Assembly (NCBI RefSeq): GCF_026210795.1
Contig: NC_089430.1
Span: 4,340,001 to 4,404,000, forward strand
Length of the DNA: 64,000 nucleotides
Origin: Rhizophagus irregularis
Taxonomy: Eukaryota > Glomeromycota > Glomeromycetes > Glomerales > Glomeraceae
Direction: 5' to 3'
Positions 11,851-24,050 of the stretch are shown here, in pieces. Each line of letters starts with the position of its first letter. The stretch's first letter is position 1. The position numbers and the translations under genes were made by a program. Under the pieces are notes generated by a model. That model had not been told where the DNA came from and did not search any database. It worked only from the letters and a program-made list of their open reading frames with translations.

Positions 11851-14800
11851 ATGGCTCAAAGTAACGATGAAGGTAAAAGCATATAATATGAATATAGATA
11901 TCTAATACAAATTGAAATTGCTCTAAAATTTTTTTCAAACCAAATTTGCAACATAATGAAACTAGTTTCAAAAATTGATAAGGATAAAGGTAAGAAAATT
12001 ATGTAACAATTTGTATATTTCTATTATTTTATATAATTAAATAATTTATTTTATTATTATAGTTGGTGAGTTAATAGCTATTTTTTTTTATTGAATTTTA
12101 CATGATATTTTAAATAACTAAATTTTCTATTAATATAATTGTTTAATAATTACGGTACTAATATCATAGAAAGTAAGTATTTAATTTTATATTAATTTAT
12201 AAGTATTTATAAATAATTTAAACTAATAATAATGTTTATTTAAATAATTAGATTGTAAGTTACTGTATATACTTAATTTTTATATACAATTATAATATTT
12301 TATCTAATTGATTATAATTACTTTACTTTATAATTATTATTAATTAATAATGCTACAGGGTGTAAGTTATTTATTTAATTCTATTATATTTACATAATAT
12401 TTACATATAATTTAAACTAACTAAATTCCTTATTTAAAAAATTATTCAAATATTTTAGACTGTAAGTAATTCTATTATATTTGTATAATACTTAAATATA
12501 ATTTAAACTAACTAAATTCTTTATTTAAAAATTATTTTGTAAATTCTTTTAGTTGGTAAGCTATAAGTTATTTATTTAATCCTATTATATTTATAACATT
12601 TACATATAATTTAAACTAACTAAATTCTTTATTAGATCGTAAGTAATTCTATTATATTTATATAATATTTACATATAATTTAAACTAACTAAATTCTTTA
12701 TTTAAAAAATTATTTTGTAATTTCTTTTAGTTGGTAAGCTATAAGTTATTTATTTAATCCTATTATATATATAATGTTTACATATAATTTAAACTAACTA
12801 AATTCTTTATTTAAAAAATTATTCAAATATTTTAGAATGTAAGTAATTCTATTATATTTATAATATTTACATATTAATTTAAACTAACTAAATTCTTTAT
12901 TTAAAAAATTATTTTGTAATTTCTTTTAGTTGGTAAGCTATAAGTTATTTATTTAATTATATTTATATAATATTTACATATTAATTTAAACTAACTAAAT
13001 TCTTTATTTAAAAATTATTTTGTAATTTCTCTTAGTTTGTGAGTTATAAGTTATTTATTTAATTCTATAATATTTATATAATATTTACATATAATTTAAA
13101 CTAACTAAATTCTTTATTGAAAAAATTATTCAAATATTTCAGATCGTAAGTAATTCTATTATATTTATATAAATTTACATATAATTTAAACTAACTAAAT
13201 TCTTTATTTAAAAAATTATTTATTAGGGTGTATGTTATTTATTTAATTATATTGTATTTACATAATATTTACATATAATTTAAACTAACTAAATTCTTTA
13301 TTTAAAAAATTATTCAAATATTTTAGATTGTAAGTAATTATATTATATTTATATAATATTTACATATAATATAATTTAAACTAACTAAATTCTTTATTTA
13401 AAAAATTATTCAAATATTTTAGATCGTAAGTAATTCTATTATATTTATATAATATTTACATATAATTTAAACTAACTAAATTCTTTATTTAAAAAATTAT
13501 TTATTAGGGTGTATGTTATTTATTTAATTATATTGTATTTAAATAATATTTATATATAATTTAAGCTAACTAAATTCTTTATTTAAAAAATTATTTTGTA
13601 ATTTCTTTTAGTTGGTAAGTTATAAGTTATTTATTTAATTCTATTATATTTATATATATTTACATATAATTTAAGCTAACTAAATTCTTTATTTAAAAAA
13701 TTGTTCAAATATTTTAGAACGTAAGTAATTCTATTGTATTTATATAATATTTACATATAATTTAAATTAACTAAATTCTTTATTTAAAAAATTATTCAAA
13801 TATTTTAGATTGTAAGTAATTCTATTATATTTATATAATATTTACATATAATTTAAGCTAACTAAATTCTTTATTTAAAAAATTATTTTGTAATTTTTTT
13901 TAGTTGGTAAGTTATAAGTTATTTATTTAATTCTATTATATTTATATAATATTTACATATAATTTAAACTAACTAAATTCTTTATTTAAAAAATTATTTA
14001 TTTAATAATATAGGGAGTATGTTATTTATTTAGTAATTCTATTATATTTATATAATATTTACATATAATTTAAACTAACTAAATTATTTAAAAAATCATT
14101 TAAAATATTTTAGCCTGTAAGTATTGCATTTTTTTAATTATAAAAATCTTATATTTTTATATTTAATTTATTATAATTATATAATATTTTACTCATAATA
14201 ATTAAATTTTTTTAAAAAATTTTGATAATTTATTTAGTTGGTAAGCTATAAGTTATATACTACTTATTTAAAATTTAAATCAATTAAATTAATTAATTAT
14301 TTATTATATTAAAATCTTACAATTTTATTTAGAGTAAGTATAATTAATATTATTTAATATTTAAATTTTTAATTGTAAATTTTATTTTAAATTTTAATTT
14401 TTCATTTTTGTATTTAAAGACTTGGTACTAGTGGAAGTGAAGTTGTGAATCAATTTATTCATAAAAATAAATTAAAATGGTTTCCTTATGATAGATTTGA
14501 AAATATTGAATATCTTGATAAAGGAGGATTTGGTACTATATATAAAGCTAAATATAATAGTATTGAAGTAATTTTTAAATATTTTGATCATCTTAATCAT
14601 TCAGATGAAAGTTTAAATGAATTTTTAAATGAAGTATGATTAAACATTATTATTTTTTTTTGATATTATAATTTATTTATATTAATTAATTAAATATTAT
14701 TTTTTTTATAGTGGAAAATTATTAATTCACATGGAATTATTAAAATATATGGATTCACAAAAGATCCAGATACATTGAATTATGTATTAGTGATGGAGTA

Positions 14801-16965
14801 TACAAATAAGTATAGTTTAAAAAGATGTTTAACAGAAATAACAAAAAATTGGAAACAAAAATTATTATATTTATATCAAATTATTAGAGGTCTTAATGAT
14901 ATTCATGAAAAAGATCTAATTCATTATAACTTTCATAATGGTAATATTTTATGTAACAAATATAAAGAAGAACTATATGGAATTTTTATTAGTGATTATT
15001 TAGGATTATATCAACTTGCAAAATCTTTTTTAAAAGAAAATGATATCTATGGAGTTTTACCATTTATAGCACCTGAAATTTTAAAAGGTCAACCCTATAC
15101 TCAAGCTAGTAATATATATAGTTTTTCTATAATTATGTGGGAATTTACATCTAAAATTCTACCATTTAATGATAAAGCACATGATCTTCAGCTTGCTTTA
15201 AGTATTTGTAAAGGTGAACGTCCTGAAATTATTGAAAATACTCCACAATGTTATATAGATTTAATGAAAAAATGCTGGGATGAAGATCCATTAAAAAGGC
15301 CATCTTCTAAAGAAGTTTTAAATATTATTGAAAATTGGATTTTTCTTTCACAGAATAAGGAGATTGAAGATATTAGTGAAGAATTAAAAAGCGATATTAT
15401 GGAATTTATAAATGCACCAATTGAGCATAATAAACTTATTGTAAAATCTCATCCAAAAGCATGCTATACAAGTCATTTACTTGATCTTACCAGTGAAGAA
15501 TTAAATGAAATTCTAGAAGATTCTCAAGGATTTCTTAAATCTTTGAAACAAAAATATCAAAGTTCTCAAAATGAGTTTGATTATCACTCTACAAAACCGA
15601 AAATAAAATGGATTTCATATTCACAAATTAAAAGTTTAAAAAAAATAGCAGAAGGAGGGTTTGGTATTATTTATAAAGCTTTAATTAATGGAGACGTTGT
15701 TGCTATAAAAAAAGTTTTAAATTCTCAAGAACCAAATAAATATTTTTTAAATGAGGTAATTAATTTTCAAAATTTTTTTTTTAAAGATATTTAATATACT
15801 AATTTGAACTATAAAATTTTAGTTAAAATCACTTTATCAATGTTATGATAGTAAATTTGAATATATTATTAAATGTCATGGTATCACAAAAGATCCTATA
15901 ACAAAAGAATATATGTTTATAATGAAATATGCAAATGGAGGAGATTTACATAATTATTTACAAGAGAATTTTGCAGAGATTACATGGAAGAAAAAATTGC
16001 ACATTTTGTGGCGAATTTCAGATGGGTATCTATAACTTAACGTTAATTAATAATGATTTTAAAATTATTTAAACAAAATTTTATTAATAACCAATTTTTT
16101 ATTTTAGACTTCAAACTATTCATAAAAAAAATTTCGTACATCGAGATTTTCATAGTGGAAATATATTGGTTGAAATAATTGAAAATGATTCATGTAAAAT
16201 AGATCAATATCTAATTGGAGATTTAGGATTATCACAGCCCGCAAATGACATACATGATAGCAGTATATATGGAGTAATACCTTATATTGCACCAGAAATA
16301 TTTAAAGGCGGCAAATTTTCCAAATCATCTGATATTTATTGTATGGGCATGATTATGTGGGAATTAACATCTGGTCGTAAACCTTTTGCTAATGTTGAAC
16401 ATGATGTTGATTTAATTTATAAAATTATTGATGGAAAACGGCCTAATATTACTGACGATACTCCCGAAGATTTTGCTAATTTAATGAAAAAATGTTGGAA
16501 TCCTGATCCTAAAAAAAGACCTTCAGCAACGCATGTTTGTGAAATTTTTAATTCTTGGTCAAATATGGAAATGGTTGCCGAATATTTTAATCAAGCTGAA
16601 GAAATAAGATTAGAATTAATAAAATCAAAAATGATTGGACCAGATTTCAATGAGAAATCTCATTCAAAAGCAATTTATACTAGTAGATCATTAAGCTCTT
16701 TAACTGGTTCACCTTCAATTATAACGTTTAATACGAAACCAAGTATGTAAACATTATTTTTTATATAAATTTGGACAATATTTACAACATTTTAACATTT
16801 AATAAATATTATCATCTTAGATAATAAACTTATTGAAGAATCAATCAACAATAAAGGTATTAAGTTATCTTTTAATCAGTACGTAAAGGAATTTATTAAT
16901 TACTTGATTTTTTTTCTTTAGAATATATTACAAAAGAATACGAGCATGATATAAATAAAATTTAA
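11851..16965 (+). CDS. Micro-exon gene encoding a pseudokinase-kinase tandem
   Basis: Proposed exons are 11851-11872, 11966-11989, then 24 micro-exons (12063-14333), then 14420-14633, 14712-15755, 15823-16025, 16108-16742, 16821-16856 and 16922-16965. An alternative start is the ATG at 11956, in the same frame as 11966-11989. Domain 1 (14420-~15300) has KGGFGTIYKA and a lysine in VIFK. Its catalytic loop reads HYNFHNGN instead of HRD-FHxGN, and DFG reads DYLG with one extra residue, so it is probably a pseudokinase. Domain 2 (~15600-16550) has EGGFGIIYKA, VAIKKV, HRDFHSGN, DLG and APEIFKG and looks active. Each domain is followed by an H(S/P)KAxYTS motif. The 16742 donor (GTATGT) overlaps an in-frame TAA at 16748-16750; if it is not used, the protein ends there. 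Kinase parts are firm; micro-exon usage is inferred from splice motifs and frame closure. Confidence 0.7.
11990..14419 (+). repeat. Tandem array of 25 introns separated by 3-nt exons
   Basis: The array has 25 intron-like units of 73-121 nt. Each begins GTAAG, GTGAG or GTATG and ends (T)TAG or CAG (AAG in the last unit), and most carry a CTAAC branch-like box before an AT-rich tract. They are separated by exactly 3 nt, starting at 12063, 12170, 12252, 12359, 12459, 12553, 12636, 12731, 12836, 12930, 13036, 13143, 13227, 13327, 13423, 13508, 13612, 13718, 13809, 13904, 14014, 14114 and 14238, plus a single A at 14333. The triplets are TTG (7), ATT (3), ATC (3), GGT (3) and one each of AAA, ACT, AAT, TTT, AAC, GGA and CCT. 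Entered in phase 1 from 11989, the chain has no stop and leaves in phase 2 only because of the 1-nt exon, matching the frame of exon 14420. Confidence 0.75.
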
Positions 16966-17355
16966 AGGTACAATTAAAAGTTTTCTATTATTGCATTTAA
17001 TAATTGTTTTGGCCAATTCAGTATCTAATAAGATTTCAGAAGTAATCCAATAAATCCAAGAAAACAAGATGCAACTGAAGATTTTACTAAATAAATTTAT
17101 TATTTTATTTTATTTTATATTTTTTCTTTTAAAAAAAAGAAATGCATATTAAGTTAGTAACAATGTTAACACAGAATCTTATGAATAGAAACTTTTGTAA
17201 TCATGTTCTGCTTTTATTAAGTTATTTATTTATTATTACAATTACTATTTGTTGAAATAAAGATTATAATTACGTCTAAATTGTAAATCACTACTAGTTG
17301 CTATAATTATAACATCATATTATTTATTTACATTTACTACATAAAAAATGCATAT
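16966..17355. other. 3' flank of the micro-exon kinase gene
   Basis: No further coding sequence is evident. A GT at 16968 followed by a possible acceptor near 17039 could be a 3' UTR intron. The rest is AT-rich sequence up to the LTR. Confidence 0.35.
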
Positions 17356-18165
17356 TGTTACGCGAAATCTTGCTCACATGATTTCCGACGTCATATGATG
17401 ATCCGATATGAATACAGTACATTTGTGTATCTGTCGATTTTTGACGATATGTGTCGGTTTATATCGATATACAACTGCGGATTTGTGTACATTAGATTAA
17501 CTTAATAGAAGATATTGATTTTAATTTATTATATTTATAATTATCTGTTATAGTATTATTATGTTTATTCATTTTATTATTGTTTATATTATTTATTTTC
17601 TTTATTTGTATTGTTTATATGTATAAGATTTTATTAGAAGTTAAATTAGTTCAATAGTAATTAACCGTCCAAAATTGTCATTTGTATTTTATTAAAAAGT
17701 GGCTTACAAATGTATTGATATATTACGATGAAACCTAGACAATAAGATATCAATAGAATATCAATAGATATTTATCGATTAGATTTCGCCTTGATGACAG
17801 AAAAAGAGATGATAGATAGATAAAATAGTCAGATATAAATACCTTCTGCCAACTCTTTGATAGCAGTAGTTACGAGATAGTTATCTTCATAGTTACCTTA
17901 ATATATATATATTCTCTTAGTTAATTGTCTTTAAGATATATTCCCTATCACTTTTTATCACTTTCTATCACTTTGTTGTAAAGACCCGAAATTATATATA
18001 TTAATAAAATCGTTATACTTGTTGTTTACCTTGACGATTCTTAACGAACAATACCGGAATACCAGGATAGGTAGTATTGAGTAAGAATCTTGTTGGTAAT
18101 CGAGTAATTATACGAAATAATACTGCTAGTTATACGACTCTTAATTACCGATATAACCGGTAACA
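17356..18165. mobile_element. Probable solo LTR (810 bp)
   Basis: The segment starts TGTTACGCG and ends CCGGTAACA, giving the 5-6 bp terminal inverted repeat TGTTAC/GTAACA typical of LTRs. It is flanked by a 4-bp direct repeat ATAT (17352-17355 and 18166-18169). A TATA-like GATATAAATACC lies at about 17835. No internal retrotransposon sequence or second copy is in the window, so it is read as a solo LTR left by recombination. The orientation is undetermined. Confidence 0.6.
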
Positions 18166-18169
18166 ATAT

Positions 18170-19537
18170 GTAGCTATAGAAATAATGCTAAGTAACTTTT
18201 CGGATAAAGCTATTTATATACCAAACCTGTACACGTTAATGTACATAGTTTTTCTCTAATGTGAACTGCCAATTTTTTTTCTGACTATATTAGAATAAAT
18301 ATTATGATTTTATAAGACTTTGAAACTAATTAGTTACGAAACAATAGCAATTTGAGACGGTTTCGCTAATATAACATGCAGTTACGAATTTATGGCCAAT
18401 TTATGACGACCACTTAACAATCATAGGAATAATTATAGGAACAAAAAAAGATGAATTCAAGGTATTTGTATAGTATGATATTTAAGTTCGGCAATGTGAA
18501 AGTTATTGAATACAGTTGAGAATATCACATCTGATCTCGCGTGATATCATATTGTGGAATTTTCAGGTGTCCTAGTCAGGTCTCAAAAGGTTGCCACCTC
18601 GAGGAAGAAAAACAAGATTTACATGCCAACAATCGATACTCGCGTAAAACAAGTAGCGACACACTCCTCCGGCACCACATCCCAATTATTATTAACTCAA
18701 ATAATCAAAATTTTATACAAATACGAAAGTTTTCTTATGGTTATATCATTTCAGACCTGACAGTATTAATGTATGACACTTTAGTAAAAGAAAAATACAG
18801 AATTTAGTAGATTATCCCTTTCTTAGTTTGTGTTTATATCCTTACCCACTTTTTTGTCCTGACAAATGGGTTAGTATTGCACTAAGCGGTATTGATGCTC
18901 AATTTCTATAATGCACATTATTCACACAGTTTAGTTTGCTTGTTTACTTATGTATATTACCAAATTGGCTGCTCTCCATTCAATAAAGTAAAATGAAATA
19001 AAATATCTAGATATAAATTTATTATATCCATTAAGCTAGCAAAATTTGCACAATATGTTGAAGTTATTTAATACAATTAAATAAATTATTCACAATGTAT
19101 CCAATATTTTTGTGTCTAGATAAAAAAATTATCATCATACTTTTTTGAAACGAAGAATTGATTCCATTTTCAATCTATCAAAATCTTTCCTTAATAATAA
19201 ATGATGATCAAAAAATTCATATTCAGTTTATTTGGCGAAAACTATTTCAAAGGTTCTTATACTGCTAATTTGATTACGAAAAAAAATCATATTATAAATT
19301 TACTGCCACAATTTAATAAACTATTATACAATAATGAAGATAATAAAGTATACAATACTCGATATAATCATCTCATTTAATCGAAATTCTTTTTATTATT
19401 CATATTTTAAGTACCTTCATTTGTTTATTACAGTATCATCAAATGACAAAGAATATAGAAGGAGTTTCGAAATTTGGATTTCAATAATATGATTTTCGGA
19501 ATCTTGTCACTTTTGGTTCAAATTAGAAAGTATCGAA
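18170..19537. other. Intergenic stretch
   Basis: No supportable gene. A less AT-rich patch at about 18540-18680 is open in two overlapping frames (18541-18807 and 18554-18760), but neither shows domain features or splice context. It may be a remnant of a mobile element. Confidence 0.35.
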
Positions 19538-20648
19538 TCCCATCAACTAAGCTTTTTTTTTTTTTCATGTAACGCATTTCTTTATTCAGGATAGATATCC
19601 AACATCAAAAAATCTAGAACAATACGTGCAACACGATATGGCTATATAACGAAATTTAATCTATCCTAATACAAACAAAACAACAAAATAAAAAAAAAAA
19701 CCTATCAAAACATACACTTTCTACACACTGAACAAAAACCTCTATTTCTAACTAAACTACACAAAGACTAACGTTTACAGGAAACACTGACTAATCTAGA
19801 GAAAAATAATTACAATCCTCCCGGCCTTTTCCCCCGTCCCTGTAAAAAATCTGATCCGTGTTTTATCTTTCCATGTTTTTTCCATGAATGTTATCATTTT
19901 CATGGAATTTATGGCCTTAAATCATGGAAATTTTCATCTCGCTAACACGGATATCCATGAATGTATCATTTTCACGGAATTTTTACGGAAGACACGGAAA
20001 TATTCGGATAAAAATTTTTTTTTCAAACATTTTATTGATGCAAAGCATGAGACTTGAGAACAAGGTTCCTTTCACTTTCCCTCTTTGACCAAAATCCTAA
20101 AAACCAAAAAATATTTTTGCCTGGCGGTCAGTCCCTCAAAGAAAACCTTGTATTTGTTTCTCAAAAATTTTGTTCATGTAACCACATGACAGTTTCTTTC
20201 GCTACTTGCTTTCCAAAATGTGTCGAAACCTACAAAAAAAAGTTAATACGTCCCTCCAAGAAATTAGACTAGTCGGTTTTAGCTCCTAAAGATAATTCTA
20301 GAATCGACAGTCGCGATTGGTTCGCCAGTCCATATTCCTGAAAATCCGTATCAAAATCCAAATCGTCATCGTCTTCTCTCACGTGATTACCGCGGTCTTG
20401 GCTGATCCCTCCTCGGATAAAATTGTAATTTGCCTCACACCTCATTTCTCTTTAATCCTCAGCGAGTTTTCCATTACTTCTTTTGTATTCCGTCCGCGTG
20501 CTAAATTTTGCTGCGCCGTTCAGAAAATTTTTGCGACGAAAATTCCCAAGAAACACTGAAGTCCAAAGAAGCCCACATATGCCCGGAGTCGTCAAAAAGC
20601 ATGCTTCTTTTATTTTTCCCCGCATCTTTGTATAACGTCCCATCAACT
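19538..20648 (-). mobile_element. Possible minus-strand retroposon with poly(A) tail
   Basis: A poly(T) tract near 19553-19565, followed by ATTTCTTTATTC, reads on the minus strand as a poly(A) tail preceded by a polyadenylation-like AATAAAG. The 11-bp string TCCCATCAACT occurs at 19538-19548 and again at 20638-20648 and is compatible with a target duplication. Four bases separate the left copy from the poly(T), which is untidy. The interior is less AT-rich than its flanks, contains CATGGA-rich motifs at 19870-19960, and has no recognisable ORF. Confidence 0.4.
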
Positions 20649-21284
20649 TTATAGGAGCAAATACTTCGCCCTACTTGGTCTCTTTTGGGGGTCGCTACCG
20701 ATGGCTGACAGAAGGAAATAGCATTTTTGAGCGAGAAAATTAGAAAACACTAAGTGAACCCCAGCACAACTCATATCAAAATGTTCCTTAAGGAGTGAAT
20801 AAGCAGTTGGTCATGGTGGAATGCGTCTAAAGTAAGCTAGTAAGCTTTTCCTAAGCAATTTTTGAACTCTTCCGCCTTTTGTTCCGTCCTGAAATTTGTG
20901 TACATGATGATCGGTGGGAAGAGTTCCTGAGAGAATTTTTTCTCAAATAAGCGTTTCACAAACCGATCAAAATCAATATTTTTATTTTTCGATACACTTT
21001 CAATTAACATAATTTAATTTATTATGTTTTGCATGATGTGTAGACTGTAGACATTATCATTTAGTTCTTTTATGATAGTCCTTTAACAATATTACAGGAA
21101 TTCATACTATTGACTATTCTATTTACTTTAAATTTGTTTTCCAAATTGTCTGTTATGAAAATATTACTCATTTAAAAGGTTAAATTTAAGAGATGAATAA
21201 TAATTAATTATTTGTACTGTATACTACTAAATACTTTTTCATTTTACTCAATTATTTATTATTAAATTAACTTTAACGATTTTA
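20649..21284. other. Intergenic stretch
   Basis: No gene seen. It is moderately GC-balanced up to about 20950, then AT-rich. Confidence 0.35.
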
Positions 21285-21287
21285 TTA

Positions 21288-21651
21288 TCGCTTTTTTCGA
21301 ATTACTGTGAACAGTATAAACAAGAAAAATAAATAAAATAAAAAAAGTGAATTTTATTAAAAGCTCACGAAAGCAGTAAATTTTTATTGCATTTTTGGAT
21401 GTAGAAGGTGCGATTATAACATGAAAACCTTGATTTTAGGACAGAAAATCCAAGTTTACTTACAGAGAACTTTTGGGTCACATGAAATCTCAAAAAAGTC
21501 GCTTATATGCAAACTTGACAAAGAATTAAGTTTTCTGCTTTGAAATTAACGTTTTCGGGTTACAATCATGCACTTTCTCTATCCAAAAATGCAAATAAAA
21601 TTTACTGTTTTCGCGGGTTTTAAACTGTTTACAGTAATTCAAAAATGGTGA
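21288..21651. mobile_element. MITE with TA target duplication
   Basis: Inverted ends share GAATTACTGT on the left (about 21299-21308) and ACAGTAATTC on the right (about 21631-21640), and a second inner pair shares ATTGCATTTTTGGAT / ATCCAAAAATGCAAA. The element is flanked by TA on both sides, as expected for Tc1/mariner-type non-autonomous elements. It has no coding capacity and lies about 320 bp downstream of the following BTB-TLDc gene. Confidence 0.5.
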
Positions 21652-21973
21652 TAATTTATAACAATAAATTTTATACATTATCTTACTTCTTAATAATTCA
21701 AAATAAATTTTTATAAAAAAAAATTTACTAAATTTTCCTATGATTTATATTTAATTTTTAATTAAATTTGAGAAGATAACTTCTTAGATATTTGATTACA
21801 ATGATAATAACTGCGAAGTGATTTCAGAATGTGATCCGTTTAACTTAAGAACATTTGCTTATGTACTAATCCACTAATCGCACCAAATATAAATCTTAAA
21901 ATTAGATTATGCAGCTATAATAAATAAATGTAATGATAATAATAAATTTTCTTTATAGCATTAAAGCCTCGTG

Positions 21974-23470
21974 TTATCTATCTTCAATAAAGGTTTCAAT
22001 TTCCTTAATAGTATAAGTTGCCGCCTCAATATTTAAATTATTTTCATAATTTTGGCAAGCATTATAATTAACAAATAATTTTTCATTGTCCATGACCAAT
22101 GAACCTTGACCAAAATTAAATCCACTATAACAATCTAATATGGCACGAGATTTATTTACTACCCGACTTATTTTCATATTTTGAGTATCTTCACTATCTT
22201 CAAACGAGAAAATAAAATTATCTGATGAATCATAAAATTTAAGACTATGAACATTATTAAAATTATATCCTAATGAACTAAATCCGATAGAACTGTATCC
22301 ACCAAAAATTTTACTTGTATTTTCAACTTTAACCAAAACTAAACTTGCTACTCGACCATTACATTTATTTCTAAATGAATAATCACTAATTCCGTCACGA
22401 ATACTACGATAAATAGGTTTAAACCTATATAATAGATCATTACCAGTACGAGGATTTTTAGAATTTTTTTTAACAATCCAATTTTCTATAATTGGATTTA
22501 CAAGTTCTAAGTTAATAATATTTGATTTAATTTTTCTTATTCTAATTGGTAAAGATGGTGAAATACTATTATAATAAAATTCTTCAATTTCTTTAAAAAT
22601 GTGACTAGGGATAATGGCCTTATATGGATAGACTTTATTAAATAAGTCTTTATGAGAAATTCCCACAAATCGAATAAGAGGAATAAATTGATTTAAAATT
22701 TGTTTCAATGAATCATAATTATCATTATCCCAATTTGTTCTATCACTATTACTACTACTTCCTAAACCAGCAGAAGTTTGTTCAATACCCCATTTAATTA
22801 AATAATCCCAAACTTTAACTTCTTCAATTTGTAAGTTATCACTTTCAAGCAAATTAAAAAGAGAGTCTTTATCCAATGAAAGAAAAGATTTTGAAGTAAT
22901 AAATGGCAAAGGATCTTCACAGATAGATTCAAAACAATAGTCTTGCAAGTTCTTACAACTGACAAGTCTAAAAACTGTATTAAGAACGAGAACAAAATTT
23001 TGACGAACCCATATGTTTTGTTTCTTAATTAAATAATCTTGAACATGTTCAAATAACTCTTCAAGTAGTAATTCATCAGATGCAACTAATAGACCAAGAA
23101 TATTTTCACCCGATTGTTTAGTTAAATCAAGTTCACCAGTGTAAATATATCTAATAATATTTATTCCGGATAAGTTTAGAATTTAAAAAATTGTAAAAAA
23201 ATTAAATGATTCTCACCTCAAAATCATATCAAAAATAGTTGGTGTTAAATTCGGTTTACTAAATATAATCATATTATCTTTCTTTGTAACCCAATTAGAA
23301 GAAAGAGCTCCTTTGAAATAAGAAGAACGAGCACGTAAAATAACTGAATGTGCACGAAATTCTTTCATATTTTGATTTTCACCAACTTGTATAATAACAT
23401 TGTAATCATCTGCATCATCTAATATTAAGGAGAAGTCTTTTGAAAGACCAAGATGAAAAATTGAAGCCAT
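21974..23470 (-). CDS. BTB-BACK-TLDc protein 2 (476 aa)
   Basis: Two exons (23217-23470 and 21974-23150) with a 66-nt phase-2 intron give 476 aa. The order is BTB (residues 1-~110: DYNVIIQVGENQNMKEF, AHSVIL, SNWVTKKDN), BACK-like helices (VRQNFVLVLNTVFRL, IEEVKVWDYLIKWGIEQT) and TLDc (IYRSIRDGI, RVASLVLVKVENTSKIF, GGYSSIGF, FIFSFEDSED). It groups with the plus-strand gene at 31036 by the SSSNSD and NDNYDSLKQILNQFIPLIRF segments and the ISPSLP(I/L)RIR linker. Exon 1 is exactly 254 nt, as in all four paralogs. Its exact cellular role is unknown. Confidence 0.87.
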
Positions 23471-23604
23471 TTTTTTTAAAATATTTTTTTAAAAAAAAAC
23501 ACCTTATTTTTATAAAAATAATCACATGCATTTGGTGACTAAAAATATGTAACGATGACACGATGTACAATAAACTAATGCATTTTTAGTGAGATTTGCA
23601 TAAA

Positions 23605-24050
23605 GTTGCGTCGTTTCGGCTATAGCAGATGCCGAAACGCTTTGCTGAAATCCCAAACTAAATTCAATGGGTTGAGATTTTGACAATAGTTAGGAACCAA
23701 ATTGCTGAAACATCAAACTATTATCAAATCCCGGATGGTTGCCAAAATCCCAAACTGTTTCCAAAATCGGACCATTGCTGAAATTTCAAACCATGATTGT
23801 TGAAACTTAAAATTGGGTGTCAAAATCCCAAACCTATCAACTGTATAACAAAAATATTTCAGTTCTTGGAATATAATAATTGTTGAAATCCCAAATCCCA
23901 AACTTGCCAAAAGCCCAAACTGTTGCTGAAAATCCAAAACTGATGTCAAAATTCCAAATTATTACCGAAATTCAACTCTAAAATTTGATTTGGGATTTCA
24001 GTAAAGATTTTCGGCATTTGCTATAGCCGAAACGTTTCGGCGCCCAACTC
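23605..24050. mobile_element. MITE-like element with GGCTATAGC inverted ends
   Basis: The left end holds TTTCGGCTATAGCAGATGCC and the right end holds the reverse-complementary GGCATTTGCTATAGCCGAAA. The interior consists of many imperfect copies of an AATCCCAAACT-GTTGCTGAA motif about 20-22 bp long. I could not fix the target duplication with confidence. It lies in the shared 5' region between BTB-TLDc genes 2 and 3. No coding capacity. Confidence 0.55.

Noticed and set aside
12000-14420. Array read as a CRISPR or ordinary satellite
   Set aside because: Spacing is irregular, there are no unique spacers, and every unit carries donor, CTAAC box and acceptor; the intron reading explains the 3-nt gaps and the frame closure, a satellite does not.
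18541-18807. 88-codon ORF
   Set aside because: Starts on a non-ATG codon, overlaps another frame of equal quality, and has no recognisable features.
20054-20646. Several short ORFs in the less AT-rich patch
   Set aside because: No domain features, both strands equally open; more likely remnant mobile-element sequence.
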